Origin: Aquibacillus koreensis
GTDB taxonomy: Bacteria > Bacillota > Bacilli > Bacillales > Amphibacillaceae
Length of the DNA stretch: 64,000 nucleotides
Reading direction: 5' to 3'
Assembly: GCF_025154055.1 (NCBI RefSeq)
Contig: NZ_JAOALK010000018.1
Span: 55,089-119,088, forward strand
Shown here: positions 37,076 through 46,148 of the stretch, in pieces
Layout of the letters: every line of letters starts with the position of its first letter
Numbering within the stretch: position 1 is the first letter of the stretch
Notes under the pieces: generated by a model
Databases searched by the model: none
What the model was told of the DNA's origin: nothing
The model's input: only the letters and a program-made list of their open reading frames with translations
Translations under genes and position numbers: made by a program

Positions 37076-37918
37076 TCATTCTATTACTTTGTCAATAAAG
37101 GTAATGGCATTGTCTTTTTCTTCGGCTCCTCGACGAATGACTACAATTTTTTCTCCGGAAATATCTACATCATTAAAAATAGCATTGTCGGTTATCTCTA
37201 TCCCATAGAGTTTTTCTTTAGGGTCATCTTCTGTAGGACTATAACGCAATTGATCTTCAGCTAATTGACCTATTTTCTGATCGGAAATGTGATCTTCTAA
37301 TGGTAGAAAAGATCCGTTAGATACATAGGAATCAAAATGCTTTTGATCAACAATTAGGATGTCAGGCTTTGCATTAGCTAAAATAACTTGGTTTTTAATC
37401 ACATTTCCATAACCTTGTTGTGTTTGTTTGTTTTCTTGATCTGGGTTAGATAAAAATTCTAATTTAATATATTCCCATTCTGGAAATAGACTTGCCAGAT
37501 TCTCTTCTAGTAGACTCGTGTCATCACCTATATAGTTACCGAGCATGACAACAGTTATTGATGGAGGGATTTGCTTCGCTTTATCTACCTGGCTATTTAT
37601 AAGGGTAGATACAAAAGAACCAAGAATCAGGATAAGAAAGATGCCTCCAATGATGTGGAACTTGTAATGATAGATAATATGATCGATTTTATCTTTTATA
37701 GGACGCTTGCTTTCTGTTGTTTCTTCCTCTCCCAAGATGTCTTTTTTCACGATTTCATAAGCTTCGTTTAACAGGTTATGATCCTTTTCGGCTTGTTCAT
37801 CATTTTCAGCGGTATTCGTATTTTGACGTTTTATTAAAATGAAGAATTTATCTTCTAGTTCTTTAAATGTGGCACCTTTAGAAAGTTCCATCATTTCATA
37901 AGCCTTTTTTAAATCCAT
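37076..37918 (-). CDS. J-domain-like membrane protein of unknown function
   Basis: 280 residues from ATG 37918, behind AAGGAAGTG; a longer open frame upstream has no such site. The first 65 residues (MDLKKAYEMMELSKGATFKE, LLNEAYEIVKKDIL) look like a degenerate J domain without the HPD motif. A single membrane helix at about 90-108 (FHIIGGIFLILILGSFV) is followed by an extracytoplasmic domain of about 165 residues. That domain reads like a binding-protein half (ITVVMLGNYIGDD, PDILIVDQKHFDSY, PLEDHISDQKIGQ). No ligand is identified. The topology suggests an inside-to-outside sensor or anchor. Confidence 0.7.
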   Translation of the reverse strand: MDLKKAYEMMELSKGATFKELEDKFFILIKRQNTNTAENDEQAEKDHNLLNEAYEIVKKDILGEEETTESKRPIKDKIDHIIYHYKFHIIGGIFLILILGSFVSTLINSQVDKAKQIPPSITVVMLGNYIGDDTSLLEENLASLFPEWEYIKLEFLSNPDQENKQTQQGYGNVIKNQVILANAKPDILIVDQKHFDSYVSNGSFLPLEDHISDQKIGQLAEDQLRYSPTEDDPKEKLYGIEITDNAIFNDVDISGEKIVVIRRGAEEKDNAITFIDKVIE

Positions 37919-38130
37919 AAGACACTTCCTTACTAGTATTGTGTTATAGGTACAATGAATCCAATTGGAACAGAAATTTCTTTTTATTTTTCCACTTATG
38001 ATAAAATTGTACAATCTTTCGGACATAAAGCAAAGAGAAATCCACTTTTTTGGACAGAGGTACAGGTACCGTGTTCCAAAATCTAACCAGTTCAAGGAGA
38101 ATCTATGCTACACTATTATCATAATTAAAT

Positions 38131-38230
38131 AGATTATCCTGAATGACCGAGAGAACTGGCTTTTTGACGTCATAGCAACCTGCATATGTAAGATGCTTCT
38201 ACCAGTAAAGCCTAAGGCTTTGGATGATAT
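38131..38230 (+). promoter_or_regulatory. S-box-like (SAM-I clan) RNA without an obvious target gene
   Basis: The arrangement follows the S-box. P1 is GATTATCC/GGATGATAT. P2 is ATGAC/GTCAT around GAGAGAACTGGC, with TAGCAACC next. Then come GATGCTTCTACCAG, in the place of GGTGCTAATTCCAGC, and P4 AAAGCC/GGCTTT. Several positions differ from the consensus, for example GAGAGAACTGGC for GAGGGACTGGCC, and P3 is very short. It lies on the plus strand with no plus-strand gene for about 850 bases. It may be a decayed S-box or a variant with another ligand. The rest of 37919-38462 holds further hairpins (AGACCTC...GAGGTCT at 38281-38320) but no gene. Confidence 0.55.
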
Positions 38231-38462
38231 AACGGATTTGTATCCATCTCGCTTTGATCGTTTCTTTGTTCAACAGAAATAGACCTCCCTATTACCCACG
38301 AAGTAGTTTAAGTGAGGTCTGTCTATCAGTGAATGGATAGCCGATCCTCTGGGAGCCGCTTATCAATAGGCCACAGTGACAGCTATAGTCTATTTAGTGT
38401 ATTAGAAATGACAAGCGAGGTAAGTACTGGTATCGGATAGGGAAATTAAGAATCACACATGC

Positions 38463-38657
38463 TTATTGAATTGATTCATATTTAGGCATTAAGTTGGGCT
38501 TGATTATTATTTGATCTACTATTCCGAGAATAAGCATAGCAAATAAACCGAGAATTAAATTACCAGTAATAGCCGTTGAAAATCCTATTAAAATAAACCC
38601 ATACAAGCGGATATGTTGAATCGTTTTTCTATGCTTCTCCAATTTGTATTCTCCCAT
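38463..38657 (-). CDS. Small membrane protein
   Basis: 64 residues from ATG 38657, with AAGGAGGGATC directly upstream. A basic N-terminus (MGEYKLEKHRKTIQHIR) leads into two hydrophobic segments, LYGFILIGFSTAITG and LILGLFAMLILGIVDQIII, with a short turn between them, so a two-pass membrane protein is predicted. No family is recognised. A longer frame upstream lacks a ribosome binding site. Confidence 0.65.
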   Translation of the reverse strand: MGEYKLEKHRKTIQHIRLYGFILIGFSTAITGNLILGLFAMLILGIVDQIIIKPNLMPKYESIQ

Positions 38658-38926
38658 ATGGATCCCTCCTTTTGAATATAATCCTATTATATATGAAAAA
38701 ATATTATGTGTAATCATGCCTTATCTATCACTAAGTTGTACCCTTCTTCAAAAAATGATAACCAGTGGCGCAAGGAACTAGTTTTCTAGAATAGACAAAA
38801 CGAAAAACTTCTCAAAGATAAATGCTATAATTCCTTATTAATCCGACACTAGAGTAAATTGACTTTTCCCTTCAAATTATACAAAATAAAACTATCTAAG
38901 ATAGATCTAAAAAAGAGCTCAACAGG

Positions 38927-38975
38927 AAAAAGCAGAAATTATCTCTATCTTTAAGTGTATTTCTGCTTTTTTTAT
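38927..38975 (+). terminator. Strong terminator upstream of the DUF3895 gene
   Basis: AAAAAGCAGAAAT pairs with ATTTCTGCTTTTT over 13 bp around a 19-base loop, then more T residues. No open frame precedes it within 38658-38926, so it may end an RNA of unknown kind or act as a leader attenuator. Confidence 0.75.
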
Positions 38976-39078
38976 TTTATCAAAGACAATCATAAAATAG
39001 AGTTATTGGTGAGAGTGAAAAGGAGTGCATGGCGACGAGGATCCTGTCCTTGTGTACCAGAAGAAAGGGGATTTTCTT

Positions 39079-40056
39079 ATGCATGAGCATTTGAGTCAGT
39101 CAGAGAGAGACCGATTAATGGAGTCGCTTACGGATAATCAAAAGGGGTTTATCCAGGAATATTTAAAAAGAGGTAGAAGGACTGTTTTTGCAAACGTCCT
39201 GGCAACAGAGAAAGCTGGTGAGGAAGCGGAAGGTGTGATTGCAGAAAAGTGGGAGTTTGAGGACTACCTAGATGCTGGGTCAAGTTGGCAGTCAAGCTCT
39301 ACCTTATATTGTGAATGTGGACGGAAACTTCGATATCAATACAGGGTGAAAAACTTGGAGACTGGAGAGCTTAAAAAGTTTGGGATCAAACATTTTGAGG
39401 AGCATACAGGGATACCTCCACAGTTGGCAAAGGAGATTGTGAGCGGTATTGAAAAGATCGACTATGAAATGGATGAGATTTTATTGAAGATTTATCAATA
39501 CTGGACATTAGCTGACGAAGGGATTACAGAGATCCCTGTTTCTATTGAAGTTCCTAAAGATATCCAGCTACACTTTGACCATGACATGCCTTTATTAGAA
39601 AGACAGGTAAGAAGATTAAAAGGAAACATAGCAGAATTCTTAAAAGAAAAAGAACAAGAGAGGTTAGAAGCCCTAAGGAAAGAGAATGAACAAAAAACGA
39701 AGCTAAGACAAGAGGAGATGGTGCGCCTCAGAAAGCAGGTGCAGGCAAAGGATGGATGGGAAAGCCGAATAGCAGATCACATACCTTTGGATCAGAATTT
39801 CCAAAGTGCCGTTTTAGTTTATTTGGAAACTTTAACAGAGCCGATTTTCCGAGCGAGTGCTGCCTGTGATGCGTTAATTGAATTTCATGATGCACCTAAA
39901 GACACATACTCTAGTGGAAAACCAAGGATTTTTTCAAATGTCTGTATTTATTTGGAGTATCTTGCAAGGCAAGGAATGCTGGAGTTGTTAGAGAAACAGG
40001 GTGTAGAAGATCGGATTTATAAAGTAGTGGATTTATCCGGGGAAAAAGACAAATAG
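39079..40056 (+). CDS. DUF3895 domain protein
   Basis: 325 residues from ATG 39079, 7 bases after AAAGGGGA; an upstream GTG at 39025 touches its own site and is rejected. The N-terminal part has a possible zinc-binding stretch LYCECGRKLRYQYRVKN. A coiled-coil follows (about 190-245, KEKEQERLEALRKENEQ), and the C-terminal part has ADHIPLDQNFQSAVLVYLE and KPRIFSNVCIYLEYLARQG, which I associate with DUF3895. Function is unknown; the putative zinc site and charged coil suggest nucleic acid or protein binding. Confidence 0.7.
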   Translation: MHEHLSQSERDRLMESLTDNQKGFIQEYLKRGRRTVFANVLATEKAGEEAEGVIAEKWEFEDYLDAGSSWQSSSTLYCECGRKLRYQYRVKNLETGELKKFGIKHFEEHTGIPPQLAKEIVSGIEKIDYEMDEILLKIYQYWTLADEGITEIPVSIEVPKDIQLHFDHDMPLLERQVRRLKGNIAEFLKEKEQERLEALRKENEQKTKLRQEEMVRLRKQVQAKDGWESRIADHIPLDQNFQSAVLVYLETLTEPIFRASAACDALIEFHDAPKDTYSSGKPRIFSNVCIYLEYLARQGMLELLEKQGVEDRIYKVVDLSGEKDK

Positions 40057-40098
40057 TTCTGTGTCATTACGGTTGTTTACAAATAGACAATTTAGTTT

Positions 40099-40395
40099 AG
40101 TTCGTTACCTGGTTTACCAATGAAAGGTGATCCAAATGTATTTCCTACTAAAGATGTGTTGGCAGATTATTTAGTAGAATATGCGACACAATTTGAGCTG
40201 CCTTTTCAATGCAGTACAGAGGTGTTATCACTTGGGAAATTAGATGACTATATTGTATTAATTACCAACAAAGGATGTCTAAAGACTAAACAAGTGGTCA
40301 TTGCTACAGGTCATTTCAGGCGCCTGCTATTCCGTCTTTTTCAGAAAATTTGTCCTCAGCGTATCGAAATGAAAGTCAATTACATGGTTAAGGGT
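40099..40395 (+). pseudogene. Remnant of a flavin-dependent monooxygenase (CzcO-like)
   Basis: An internal piece of a FAD/NAD(P) oxidoreductase. SSLPGLPMKGDPNVFPTKDV leads on to LADYLVEYATQFELPFQ and VVIATGHF. A frameshift near 40318 then moves the frame, after which QAPAIPSFSENLSSAYRNES continues the family sequence to a stop. The N-terminal FAD-binding GxGxxG part and the C-terminal half are missing. It is a decayed fragment of a longer gene. Confidence 0.75.
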
Positions 40396-40496
40396 AGGTA
40401 GTGGTGTTTGAGTTGGATTAAAAAATGGTATAAATAAACATTTGCGCTTATTGTATGGTAGGCATTGTATATATTAGAATCGTTTTTATTGTTAGG

Positions 40497-40533
40497 AAAG
40501 ACCGACTAAGATTAAGTGTCGGTCTTTTTATTT
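40497..40533. terminator. Bidirectional terminator between the pseudogene and the helical protein gene
   Basis: AAAGACCGAC pairs with GTCGGTCTTT over 10 bp. T-rich bases follow on the plus strand, and short T-runs lie on the minus strand. Confidence 0.85.
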
Positions 40534-40543
40534 TTGTAGACTT

Positions 40544-40783
40544 TTACTGATAATTTTTTAATTCGTCTAATAGCTGATCCGTTCGCTTCGCATTTCCTTC
40601 TGCAAAATTCTTAAGACGTTCTTTTAACTCAGGATTATCATGGATTCGATCAGCAGCTATTAAATATTCTCGCATAAGCTTAACTTCAATATCATGAGAA
40701 CTTTGCAGAATATGTCTTAAATGATCTGAGCTTAAATGATCTTCTCGGTCGAAATCTCGGTCATAGTCTTTTTCGTGATTCAA
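40544..40783 (-). CDS. Small helical protein of unknown function
   Basis: 79 residues from TTG 40783, 6 bases after GAGGTG; the in-frame GTG 40792 overlaps that site. The sequence is all helix-forming and highly charged (HEKDYDRDFDREDHLSSDHL, LKERLKNFAEGNAKRTDQLL). It resembles a four-helix-bundle half rather than any catalytic family. No signal peptide or membrane segment is present. I do not recognise it. Confidence 0.65.
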   Translation of the reverse strand: MNHEKDYDRDFDREDHLSSDHLRHILQSSHDIEVKLMREYLIAADRIHDNPELKERLKNFAEGNAKRTDQLLDELKNYQ

Positions 40784-41158
40784 AGGGATCACCTCACTTG
40801 ATCTTTAATTTTCGCATTACTATTTTAATTTATACATATTAACGTGAGAATTACTTCGGAACAGGATGGGTTATTCTTAGAAATTGCAGGTGGAGGCCCA
40901 GCATTAAAAAAGAAGATTTTGTTGAACTTGCAAAAAGTTTTCAATAATAGGCTTGGAAAAAAGAAATCTGTTCCATAATCAGTCTATAGACGGAGATACA
41001 ATAAGGTTCAGGACTAATTTAGCGAAGCCATTATTAATATATAATGATAATGATTATAAAAAAGGGGTGGACAGGATGAAAACGATAAAAAGCATAAGTA
41101 GAATGAAGAGGGATTTTGACAACTAGTTTTTGCAAGAAAAATGAAGGAGGAACTAGCT
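40784..41158. other. Intergenic stretch with a possible short remnant
   Basis: Between about 40850 and 40975 one plus-strand frame stays open as QDGLFLEIAGGGPALKKKIL and another as RPSIKKEDFVELAKSFQ, but neither has a start or a recognised family. The rest is AT-rich without a gene or structured RNA that I can identify. Confidence 0.3.
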
Positions 41159-42091
41159 TTGCAAACATTCAAAACTAAAAATTTTCATCCTGATGATCGT
41201 GAACAGGTAGTGGAATTGTTTAACAAATTAAAGGATAAGCATACCAACGTCATTTACTGGTGGCCTGGGGAAGAAGAGCACACATGGGAGTATTGTCCTT
41301 GCGTATATGAACGGGATAAATTAATCGGAAAAGGACAGATAATGCCAATTAGTGTAGCGAATCCAGGCGATAATCCACATGTAGTTCACCAATTGTATAT
41401 GAACATTAAAGTTGATCCAGATTACGATGAGAATAGCTTGATTAAAGAGCAATTGTACGAAATACTGCATGAAAAAGCATTGCAAATGAAAGCATATTTC
41501 TCGCCGGGATTTAAGACGTTTCTAAGAGTTGGGAATTTTTCAAATGAAATCGAAAATAATGCGTTTTTTCAGTCAATAGGATTTAAACACTTTAGTAGTA
41601 ATTTTTGGATGGATATTGATTTGAGAGCAGATCGACAAAGTTCTATACCGAGATTTGAGGATCAGGATATTGAAATAAAAATGTGGGAAATGAAAACAGA
41701 AATAGAGGAACAACAATATCTTCAAGTTGAAAATAAAATATGGCCTGAAGATGCCTTGACGTTACATCGATTGCGTGAATACAAAGAAAGACCACATTGG
41801 ACAACTTTTACTGCGTTTTATAAAGGGAAAATTATTGGGAGCGTAATGGCTTGGGAAAGAGAGAATGAGGAAAAGACAGGTGAAATTGAAGATGTTTTTG
41901 TTGTTCCTGAATGGAGAAATAAAGGCATTGCGAGACATCTGCTTATGCTGGCCGTTCACTATTTACAACAGAAAAAACTAGATCGTGCTATTCTCTTAGT
42001 ATTAACTGATAACGATTCGGCGTTAAACCTATATAAGTCAGTTGGATTCAAAGTGAAAAAAGAAGAACAACGATTTGAATTAGAAATATAG
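41159..42091 (+). CDS. GNAT-family acetyltransferase (tandem GNAT domains)
   Basis: 310 residues from TTG 41159, 8 bases after GGAGG; ATG 41141 lies before that site. The C-terminal GNAT domain shows EIEDVFVVPEWRNKGIARHL, the acetyl-CoA loop of motif A, then DNDSALNLYKSVGFKVKKEE. The N-terminal half (to about 150, TFLRVGNFSNE and FFQSIGFKHFSSNFW) has a second, weaker GNAT-like fold. Length fits two-domain members. The substrate is not evident. It stands alone before a repeat copy. Confidence 0.85.
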   Translation: MQTFKTKNFHPDDREQVVELFNKLKDKHTNVIYWWPGEEEHTWEYCPCVYERDKLIGKGQIMPISVANPGDNPHVVHQLYMNIKVDPDYDENSLIKEQLYEILHEKALQMKAYFSPGFKTFLRVGNFSNEIENNAFFQSIGFKHFSSNFWMDIDLRADRQSSIPRFEDQDIEIKMWEMKTEIEEQQYLQVENKIWPEDALTLHRLREYKERPHWTTFTAFYKGKIIGSVMAWERENEEKTGEIEDVFVVPEWRNKGIARHLLMLAVHYLQQKKLDRAILLVLTDNDSALNLYKSVGFKVKKEEQRFELEI

Positions 42092-42144
42092 GAAACAGGG
42101 GGACGGTTCTTGTGTGCACAAGTTCAGGTGAAAGAACCGAACCC
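42091..42144. repeat. Copy of the AGAACCGTCCC repeat with two divergent arms
   Basis: GGAAACAGGGGGACGGTTCT, then TGTG, is a good arm. The opposite arm is degraded to AAAGAACCGAACCCTA. It sits just past the acetyltransferase stop. A further hairpin AAGCCGATTCC / GGAAACCGGCTT lies at 42163-42193, and the remainder of 42194-42441 shows nothing. Confidence 0.6.
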
Positions 42145-42441
42145 TAGTAAGTTGTAGCAGAAAAGCCGATTCCCTCTTTAAGGAAACCGGCTTAACAGGA
42201 CCACAGTTCCCAGCTATGGTCAAAGTTAGTATAGCTTTAATTGTTAATTATTATACTGAATGTGAGAAATTACGTTTTCTAAAAAACAGCGCTTGGTATG
42301 AGAACAAGTATTGTGGCCCAATTCGCTTTAGGTGAAAGGTACATACGACCTTATTCTCGTTGGGTAAGCATTTTAGTAGGGGTGGTTGTATGTTATCTGT
42401 TACTATTATGGTGATTTTCAAATTAGAAGGGACATGTTTAC

Positions 42442-43443
42442 ATGACAAATATAAATATACCAGTTTCTGTTTTAAATTTAGCTCCAATCCGTCAAGGACA
42501 GGGTGCGAAAGAAGCAATTGAATCAATGGTTGGTTTGGCACGAGCGACAGAAGATATGGGTTACGTTCGTTATTGGATTGCAGAGCATCATAATACACCT
42601 ACGTTAGTTAGCTCTGCTACATCAATTTTGATAAAACACACATTAGAGCATACGGAAAGAATACGTGTTGGGTCTGGCGGAGTTATGCTTCCGAACCATT
42701 CTCCGTTAGTAGTTGCTGAACAGTTTGGAACAATGGCTACTATTTATCCTGACCGACTCGATTTAGGGCTTGGTCGCGCACCGGGTACCGATATGATGAC
42801 TGCAAGTGCGTTAAGACGTTCGCAAAATGATACAGTCTACACCTTTCCGGATGACGTTCAATCTTTACTAACGTACTTTGGACCGGAAGAAAAACAAGGA
42901 TATGTGAAAGCACACCCTGGTATTGGGACGAAAATTCCGATTTATATTTTAGGTTCTTCTACCGACTCAGCTCACCTTGCTGCAAAGTTAGGGTTACCTT
43001 ATGCATTTGCTTCCCACTTTGCTCCTAGATATATGGAAGAAGCCATTTCCATTTATCGAAATAATTTTGAGCCTTCAGAATACCTGGACAAACCGTATAT
43101 GATGGTATGCTTAAATGTGATTGCTGCAGAAACGGATCAAGAGGCAGAACGGGAACAGACTACGATGCACCAGTTCTTCTTAAATATCGTTCGTGGGACT
43201 AGAACACCACTCAGTCCACCTGTAGATAGTATGGAAGGAATTTGGACATCACAAGAAAAACAAGCTGCTGCATCAATGACAAGCGTTACACTGCTCGGAA
43301 GTAAAGATTCAATAAGAAACCAACTTACAAGTTTTCAAGAAAAATATAATGTAGACGAGATTATGGCTGTATCCTACATTTATGATGAAGAAAAACAAAA
43401 ACGATCTTATGAGATGTTAAAAGAAGTAGTGGATGGTAAATAA
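42442..43443 (+). CDS. Luciferase-like flavin-dependent monooxygenase (LLM class)
   Basis: 333 residues of the bacterial-luciferase TIM-barrel family, group similar to E. coli YhbW. It shows [73 protein letters not shown] and [13 protein letters not shown]. These are the flavin and phosphate loops. The enzyme would use FMNH2 and O2, but the substrate is unknown. ATG 42442 has GAAGGGAC some 15 bases upstream. It stands alone. Confidence 0.88.
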   Translation: MTNINIPVSVLNLAPIRQGQGAKEAIESMVGLARATEDMGYVRYWIAEHHNTPTLVSSATSILIKHTLEHTERIRVGSGGVMLPNHSPLVVAEQFGTMATIYPDRLDLGLGRAPGTDMMTASALRRSQNDTVYTFPDDVQSLLTYFGPEEKQGYVKAHPGIGTKIPIYILGSSTDSAHLAAKLGLPYAFASHFAPRYMEEAISIYRNNFEPSEYLDKPYMMVCLNVIAAETDQEAEREQTTMHQFFLNIVRGTRTPLSPPVDSMEGIWTSQEKQAAASMTSVTLLGSKDSIRNQLTSFQEKYNVDEIMAVSYIYDEEKQKRSYEMLKEVVDGK

Positions 43444-43532
43444 TATTTAGTCAGTATAGCATGAAAAATCGTCTGCTATGATTAGTGATATACTAATCAT
43501 AATAATTGTTGCATTTACGAGGGGGGATTAAG

Positions 43533-44036
43533 TTGAAAAAAAATTTCTGGAAAAAGAAACATGAGGAACCAGTTGAGGATGTATATGAACAGGAAGAGAT
43601 ACAACTTTCAAATCAATATGTCAATGAATTAAAAATGGAATCAGAACAAATCGATGAAGATACAATTCAAGAACATGAAAAACATTTCTCAAATGAGGGT
43701 TTTTGGAATAAGCTACAAAGGTTTTCCAAAAAAGCAGGTTCAACTGTTGTCTATGCTGTATTAATTCTATACTTTACATTGCAAAAGCCTGAGGTCCCAT
43801 TAAAAGTAAAAGCAACGATTGCAGGTGCACTAGGTTACTTTATCCTCCCGCTTGATTTAATACCCGATGTTGCATTAGGTGTTGGATTTATAGATGATCT
43901 AGGGGTTATTACCGCCGCCCTGATCCAGGTAGCAATGTATATTGATGAGGATGTTAAAAAGCAAGCAAAGGGCAAATTGATGGAATGGTTTGGTAAGCAT
44001 GTGGATACGTCGGAAATTGATAATAAACTGAATTAG
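43533..44036 (+). CDS. YkvA-type (DUF1232) membrane protein
   Basis: 167 residues from TTG 43533, 7 bases after GAGGGGGG. A charged, possibly disordered N-terminus of about 75 residues precedes the DUF1232 domain, with KAGSTVVYAVLILYFTLQKP, ALGYFILPLDLIPDVALGVG and FIDDLGVITAALIQVAMYI. The motif (F)xLPLDLIPD is the family hallmark. One or two membrane helices are predicted. Function is not established. A terminator follows immediately. Confidence 0.85.
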   Translation: MKKNFWKKKHEEPVEDVYEQEEIQLSNQYVNELKMESEQIDEDTIQEHEKHFSNEGFWNKLQRFSKKAGSTVVYAVLILYFTLQKPEVPLKVKATIAGALGYFILPLDLIPDVALGVGFIDDLGVITAALIQVAMYIDEDVKKQAKGKLMEWFGKHVDTSEIDNKLN

Positions 44037-44044
44037 TTAACGGT

Positions 44045-44077
44045 AGACGCTTTTCTTACAAGAAAAGCGTCTTTTTC
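44045..44077 (+). terminator. Terminator of the YkvA-type gene
   Basis: AGACGCTTTTCTT pairs with AAGAAAAGCGTCT, with the loop formed by the inner bases, then TTTTTC. Confidence 0.85.
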
Positions 44078-44237
44078 TTTCGATTAGGAACAAAAAAGCA
44101 TTGACAAGGGATTTTTCCCCTGTCTCTCAGGGAAGTCCCTTACTTCAAAAATCAGGATTTTCCCCGATGTCACAAAGTTGTCATAAACGATATGATGAAG
44201 GTAACAAGAAACGGAACCGTCAAAGGGGTTGGGAATA

Positions 44238-44711
44238 ATGAACATTATTCAATTATTAATTTGGGTCGTTTTACCTTTATCGTCAATGGCAATTTTCCTA
44301 ATGGGGTTGATATGGCAATATAAAAGTAAGGAAAGCTATCAAAAAGGCTTGAAAAATATGTTTTGTGTTGGAATTGGCACGATCACTCTTATTACAGGAC
44401 TAATTTCCTTAAATGGTGAAGTAAACGTGGTCCATTGGATGGTTGAGTTATTTTCTTTACATTCAACCGGAAAACTGATGGCAACTACATCGTTGTTATT
44501 TCAGATTCATATTCTAAGTTTATGTGGATTGTTAATTATTTTACCTTTTACACAATACATCAAATTATTTAACATCATTGCTTCTGTGATTTTTACAGGT
44601 GTGATGGCGGTTATAACTTTTACAAAGGTATCATTGGTGGAGTTAACAGGAAGAGTTGTTGGAATAAAACATCATATAAAAACTAAACCCGAAGCGGTGA
44701 AAGAATTCTAG
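44238..44711 (+). CDS. Short NarI-like (nitrate reductase gamma-type) membrane protein
   Basis: 157 residues from ATG 44238, 8 bases after AAAGGGG. Four membrane segments are predicted. The stretch HSTGKLMATTSLLFQIHILS followed by LPFTQYIKLF matches the NarI second half, where His residues bind haem b and the loop has PFTR(L/Y). The protein is much shorter than NarI (about 225) and no narGHJ is nearby. It could be an orphan cytochrome-b-like subunit. The upstream gap has an inverted-repeat-rich segment (AGGGATTTTTCCCCTGTC and mirror-like AGGGAAGTCCCTT, 44107-44149), a possible operator. Confidence 0.5.
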   Translation: MNIIQLLIWVVLPLSSMAIFLMGLIWQYKSKESYQKGLKNMFCVGIGTITLITGLISLNGEVNVVHWMVELFSLHSTGKLMATTSLLFQIHILSLCGLLIILPFTQYIKLFNIIASVIFTGVMAVITFTKVSLVELTGRVVGIKHHIKTKPEAVKEF

Positions 44712-44736
44712 AGCCTTAATCTATATGACAGAATAT

Positions 44737-44769
44737 AAAAAAGCAGTCAACAACGGTTGACTGCTTTTT
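44737..44769 (+). terminator. Terminator of the NarI-like gene
   Basis: AAAAGCAGTCAAC pairs with GTTGACTGCTTTT over 13 bp with a 4-base loop. Confidence 0.92.
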
Positions 44770-44825
44770 ACTTGGTGAGAAGAAAACATTTTGGATTGTA
44801 TAGATAGGAGGCGATTGAATTATTT

Positions 44826-46148
44826 TCATCCAGTTAGTAAATCTTCTTTAGGATAACGAATTTTCGATTCGGTTGTGTGAGCAAATGAAAAGGCTAAAGT
44901 CAACGGTCCGACCTTACCAATAAACATGATCATAATTATTATGATCTGACCGATTGGGGTTAATTCATAAGTCAAACCCATAGATAATCCAACCGTTCCG
45001 AATGCAGATACGGTTTCAAACACGATTTCAATAAATGACGCATCTTCCGTAATATTCAGAATAAAAATGCCTAAAAAAACAAACCCTAAACTAATCATCG
45101 TAATAGCTAGCGATCGTACGATGGTTGAGTAGACAATTGCTCTACGGAAGATTACGATTTCTTGGTTGTTTTTTATAAATGCAAAAACAGCAAAAAGTAA
45201 GGCGAGAAAAGTAGTCAATTTTATCCCACCACCAGTTGATGCACTTCCTGCACCAATAAACATTAGTAAAACAATAAAGAACAATGTCGATTCATCCATA
45301 CTGGCAATGTCTACGGTGTTAAAGCCTGCTGTTCTTGGGCTAACTGCTTGAAAGTAGGAAGCTAGTAGTTTATCAGAGTTAGATAAGTTTCCTATCGTAT
45401 TTGGATTATCATATTCCAGAATGAAAATAATAATTGATGCTAACACGTTTATGACAAACGTACCGATAAGCATCAACTTTGTATGGACACTTAAACTATG
45501 AAAATCTTTTTTATGCCAAAGGTCAAAGATAACCGTAAAGCCTAATCCACCAATAATGAATAGCATGGTAATAACAATATTAATAACGGGATCACCAACG
45601 TAGTCAATTAAACCATTTTGCCAAATGGAGAATCCGGCATTGTTAAAAGAAGAGATCGAATGAAACAAACTAGCATATAAACCTTCTTTTATTCCATGGA
45701 CAGGCACCCATCGAAAAGAAAGAGCAACAAATGCAATTCCCTCCACAATAATAGAAAAAATAAAAAGGCGTTTTGCTAATAATATAATACCACCGACTGA
45801 TGTTTGATTTAATGCTTGGGATACAATAAATCGTTCTTTAAACCCAATTTTTCTCCCTACCATTAAGAAAATAAACACCGCAAATGTCATGATCCCTAAT
45901 CCACCAACTTGGATTAAAGCTAGAATAACCAGTTGTCCAAAAATAGTAAAAGCAGTGCCAGTATCGACAACAGCCAATCCTGTTACAGTCATTGCCGAAG
46001 TTGCTGTGAATAATGCTTGTAGCAAACCTATTCCTTCCGTTGTTGCTATTGGTAGTTTTAACAGAACCGTACCGATGATAATACATGTTATAAAAATAAC
46101 GAGTAAAAATTGTGGTGGACTTAAACGAACCATCCTATGACGCTTCAT
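44826..46148 (-). CDS. ktrB: Potassium uptake protein, TrkH/KtrB family
   Basis: 440 residues, eight membrane segments and four re-entrant pore loops. Each pore filter is recognisable: SAMTVTGLAVVD, SSFNNAGFSIW, SPRTAGFNTVD and SAFGTVGLSMGL, with the conserved glycines. The membrane hinge GAGSASTGGGIKLTTF, the KtrB gating loop, is present. KtrB forms a dimeric K+ channel-like transporter, gated by an RCK ring (KtrA/KtrC), which is not encoded next to it. Start ATG 46148 follows AAGGAGTATT. K+ uptake is a standard response to osmotic stress and agrees with the betaine transporters in the window. Confidence 0.92.
   Translation of the reverse strand: MKRHRMVRLSPPQFLLVIFITCIIIGTVLLKLPIATTEGIGLLQALFTATSAMTVTGLAVVDTGTAFTIFGQLVILALIQVGGLGIMTFAVFIFLMVGRKIGFKERFIVSQALNQTSVGGIILLAKRLFIFSIIVEGIAFVALSFRWVPVHGIKEGLYASLFHSISSFNNAGFSIWQNGLIDYVGDPVINIVITMLFIIGGLGFTVIFDLWHKKDFHSLSVHTKLMLIGTFVINVLASIIIFILEYDNPNTIGNLSNSDKLLASYFQAVSPRTAGFNTVDIASMDESTLFFIVLLMFIGAGSASTGGGIKLTTFLALLFAVFAFIKNNQEIVIFRRAIVYSTIVRSLAITMISLGFVFLGIFILNITEDASFIEIVFETVSAFGTVGLSMGLTYELTPIGQIIIIMIMFIGKVGPLTLAFSFAHTTESKIRYPKEDLLTG

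Noticed and set aside
38270..38450. A second riboswitch or a transposase remnant after the S-box-like RNA
   Set aside because: Hairpins such as AGACCTC/GAGGTCT are present, but no known aptamer pattern or continuous coding frame could be matched.
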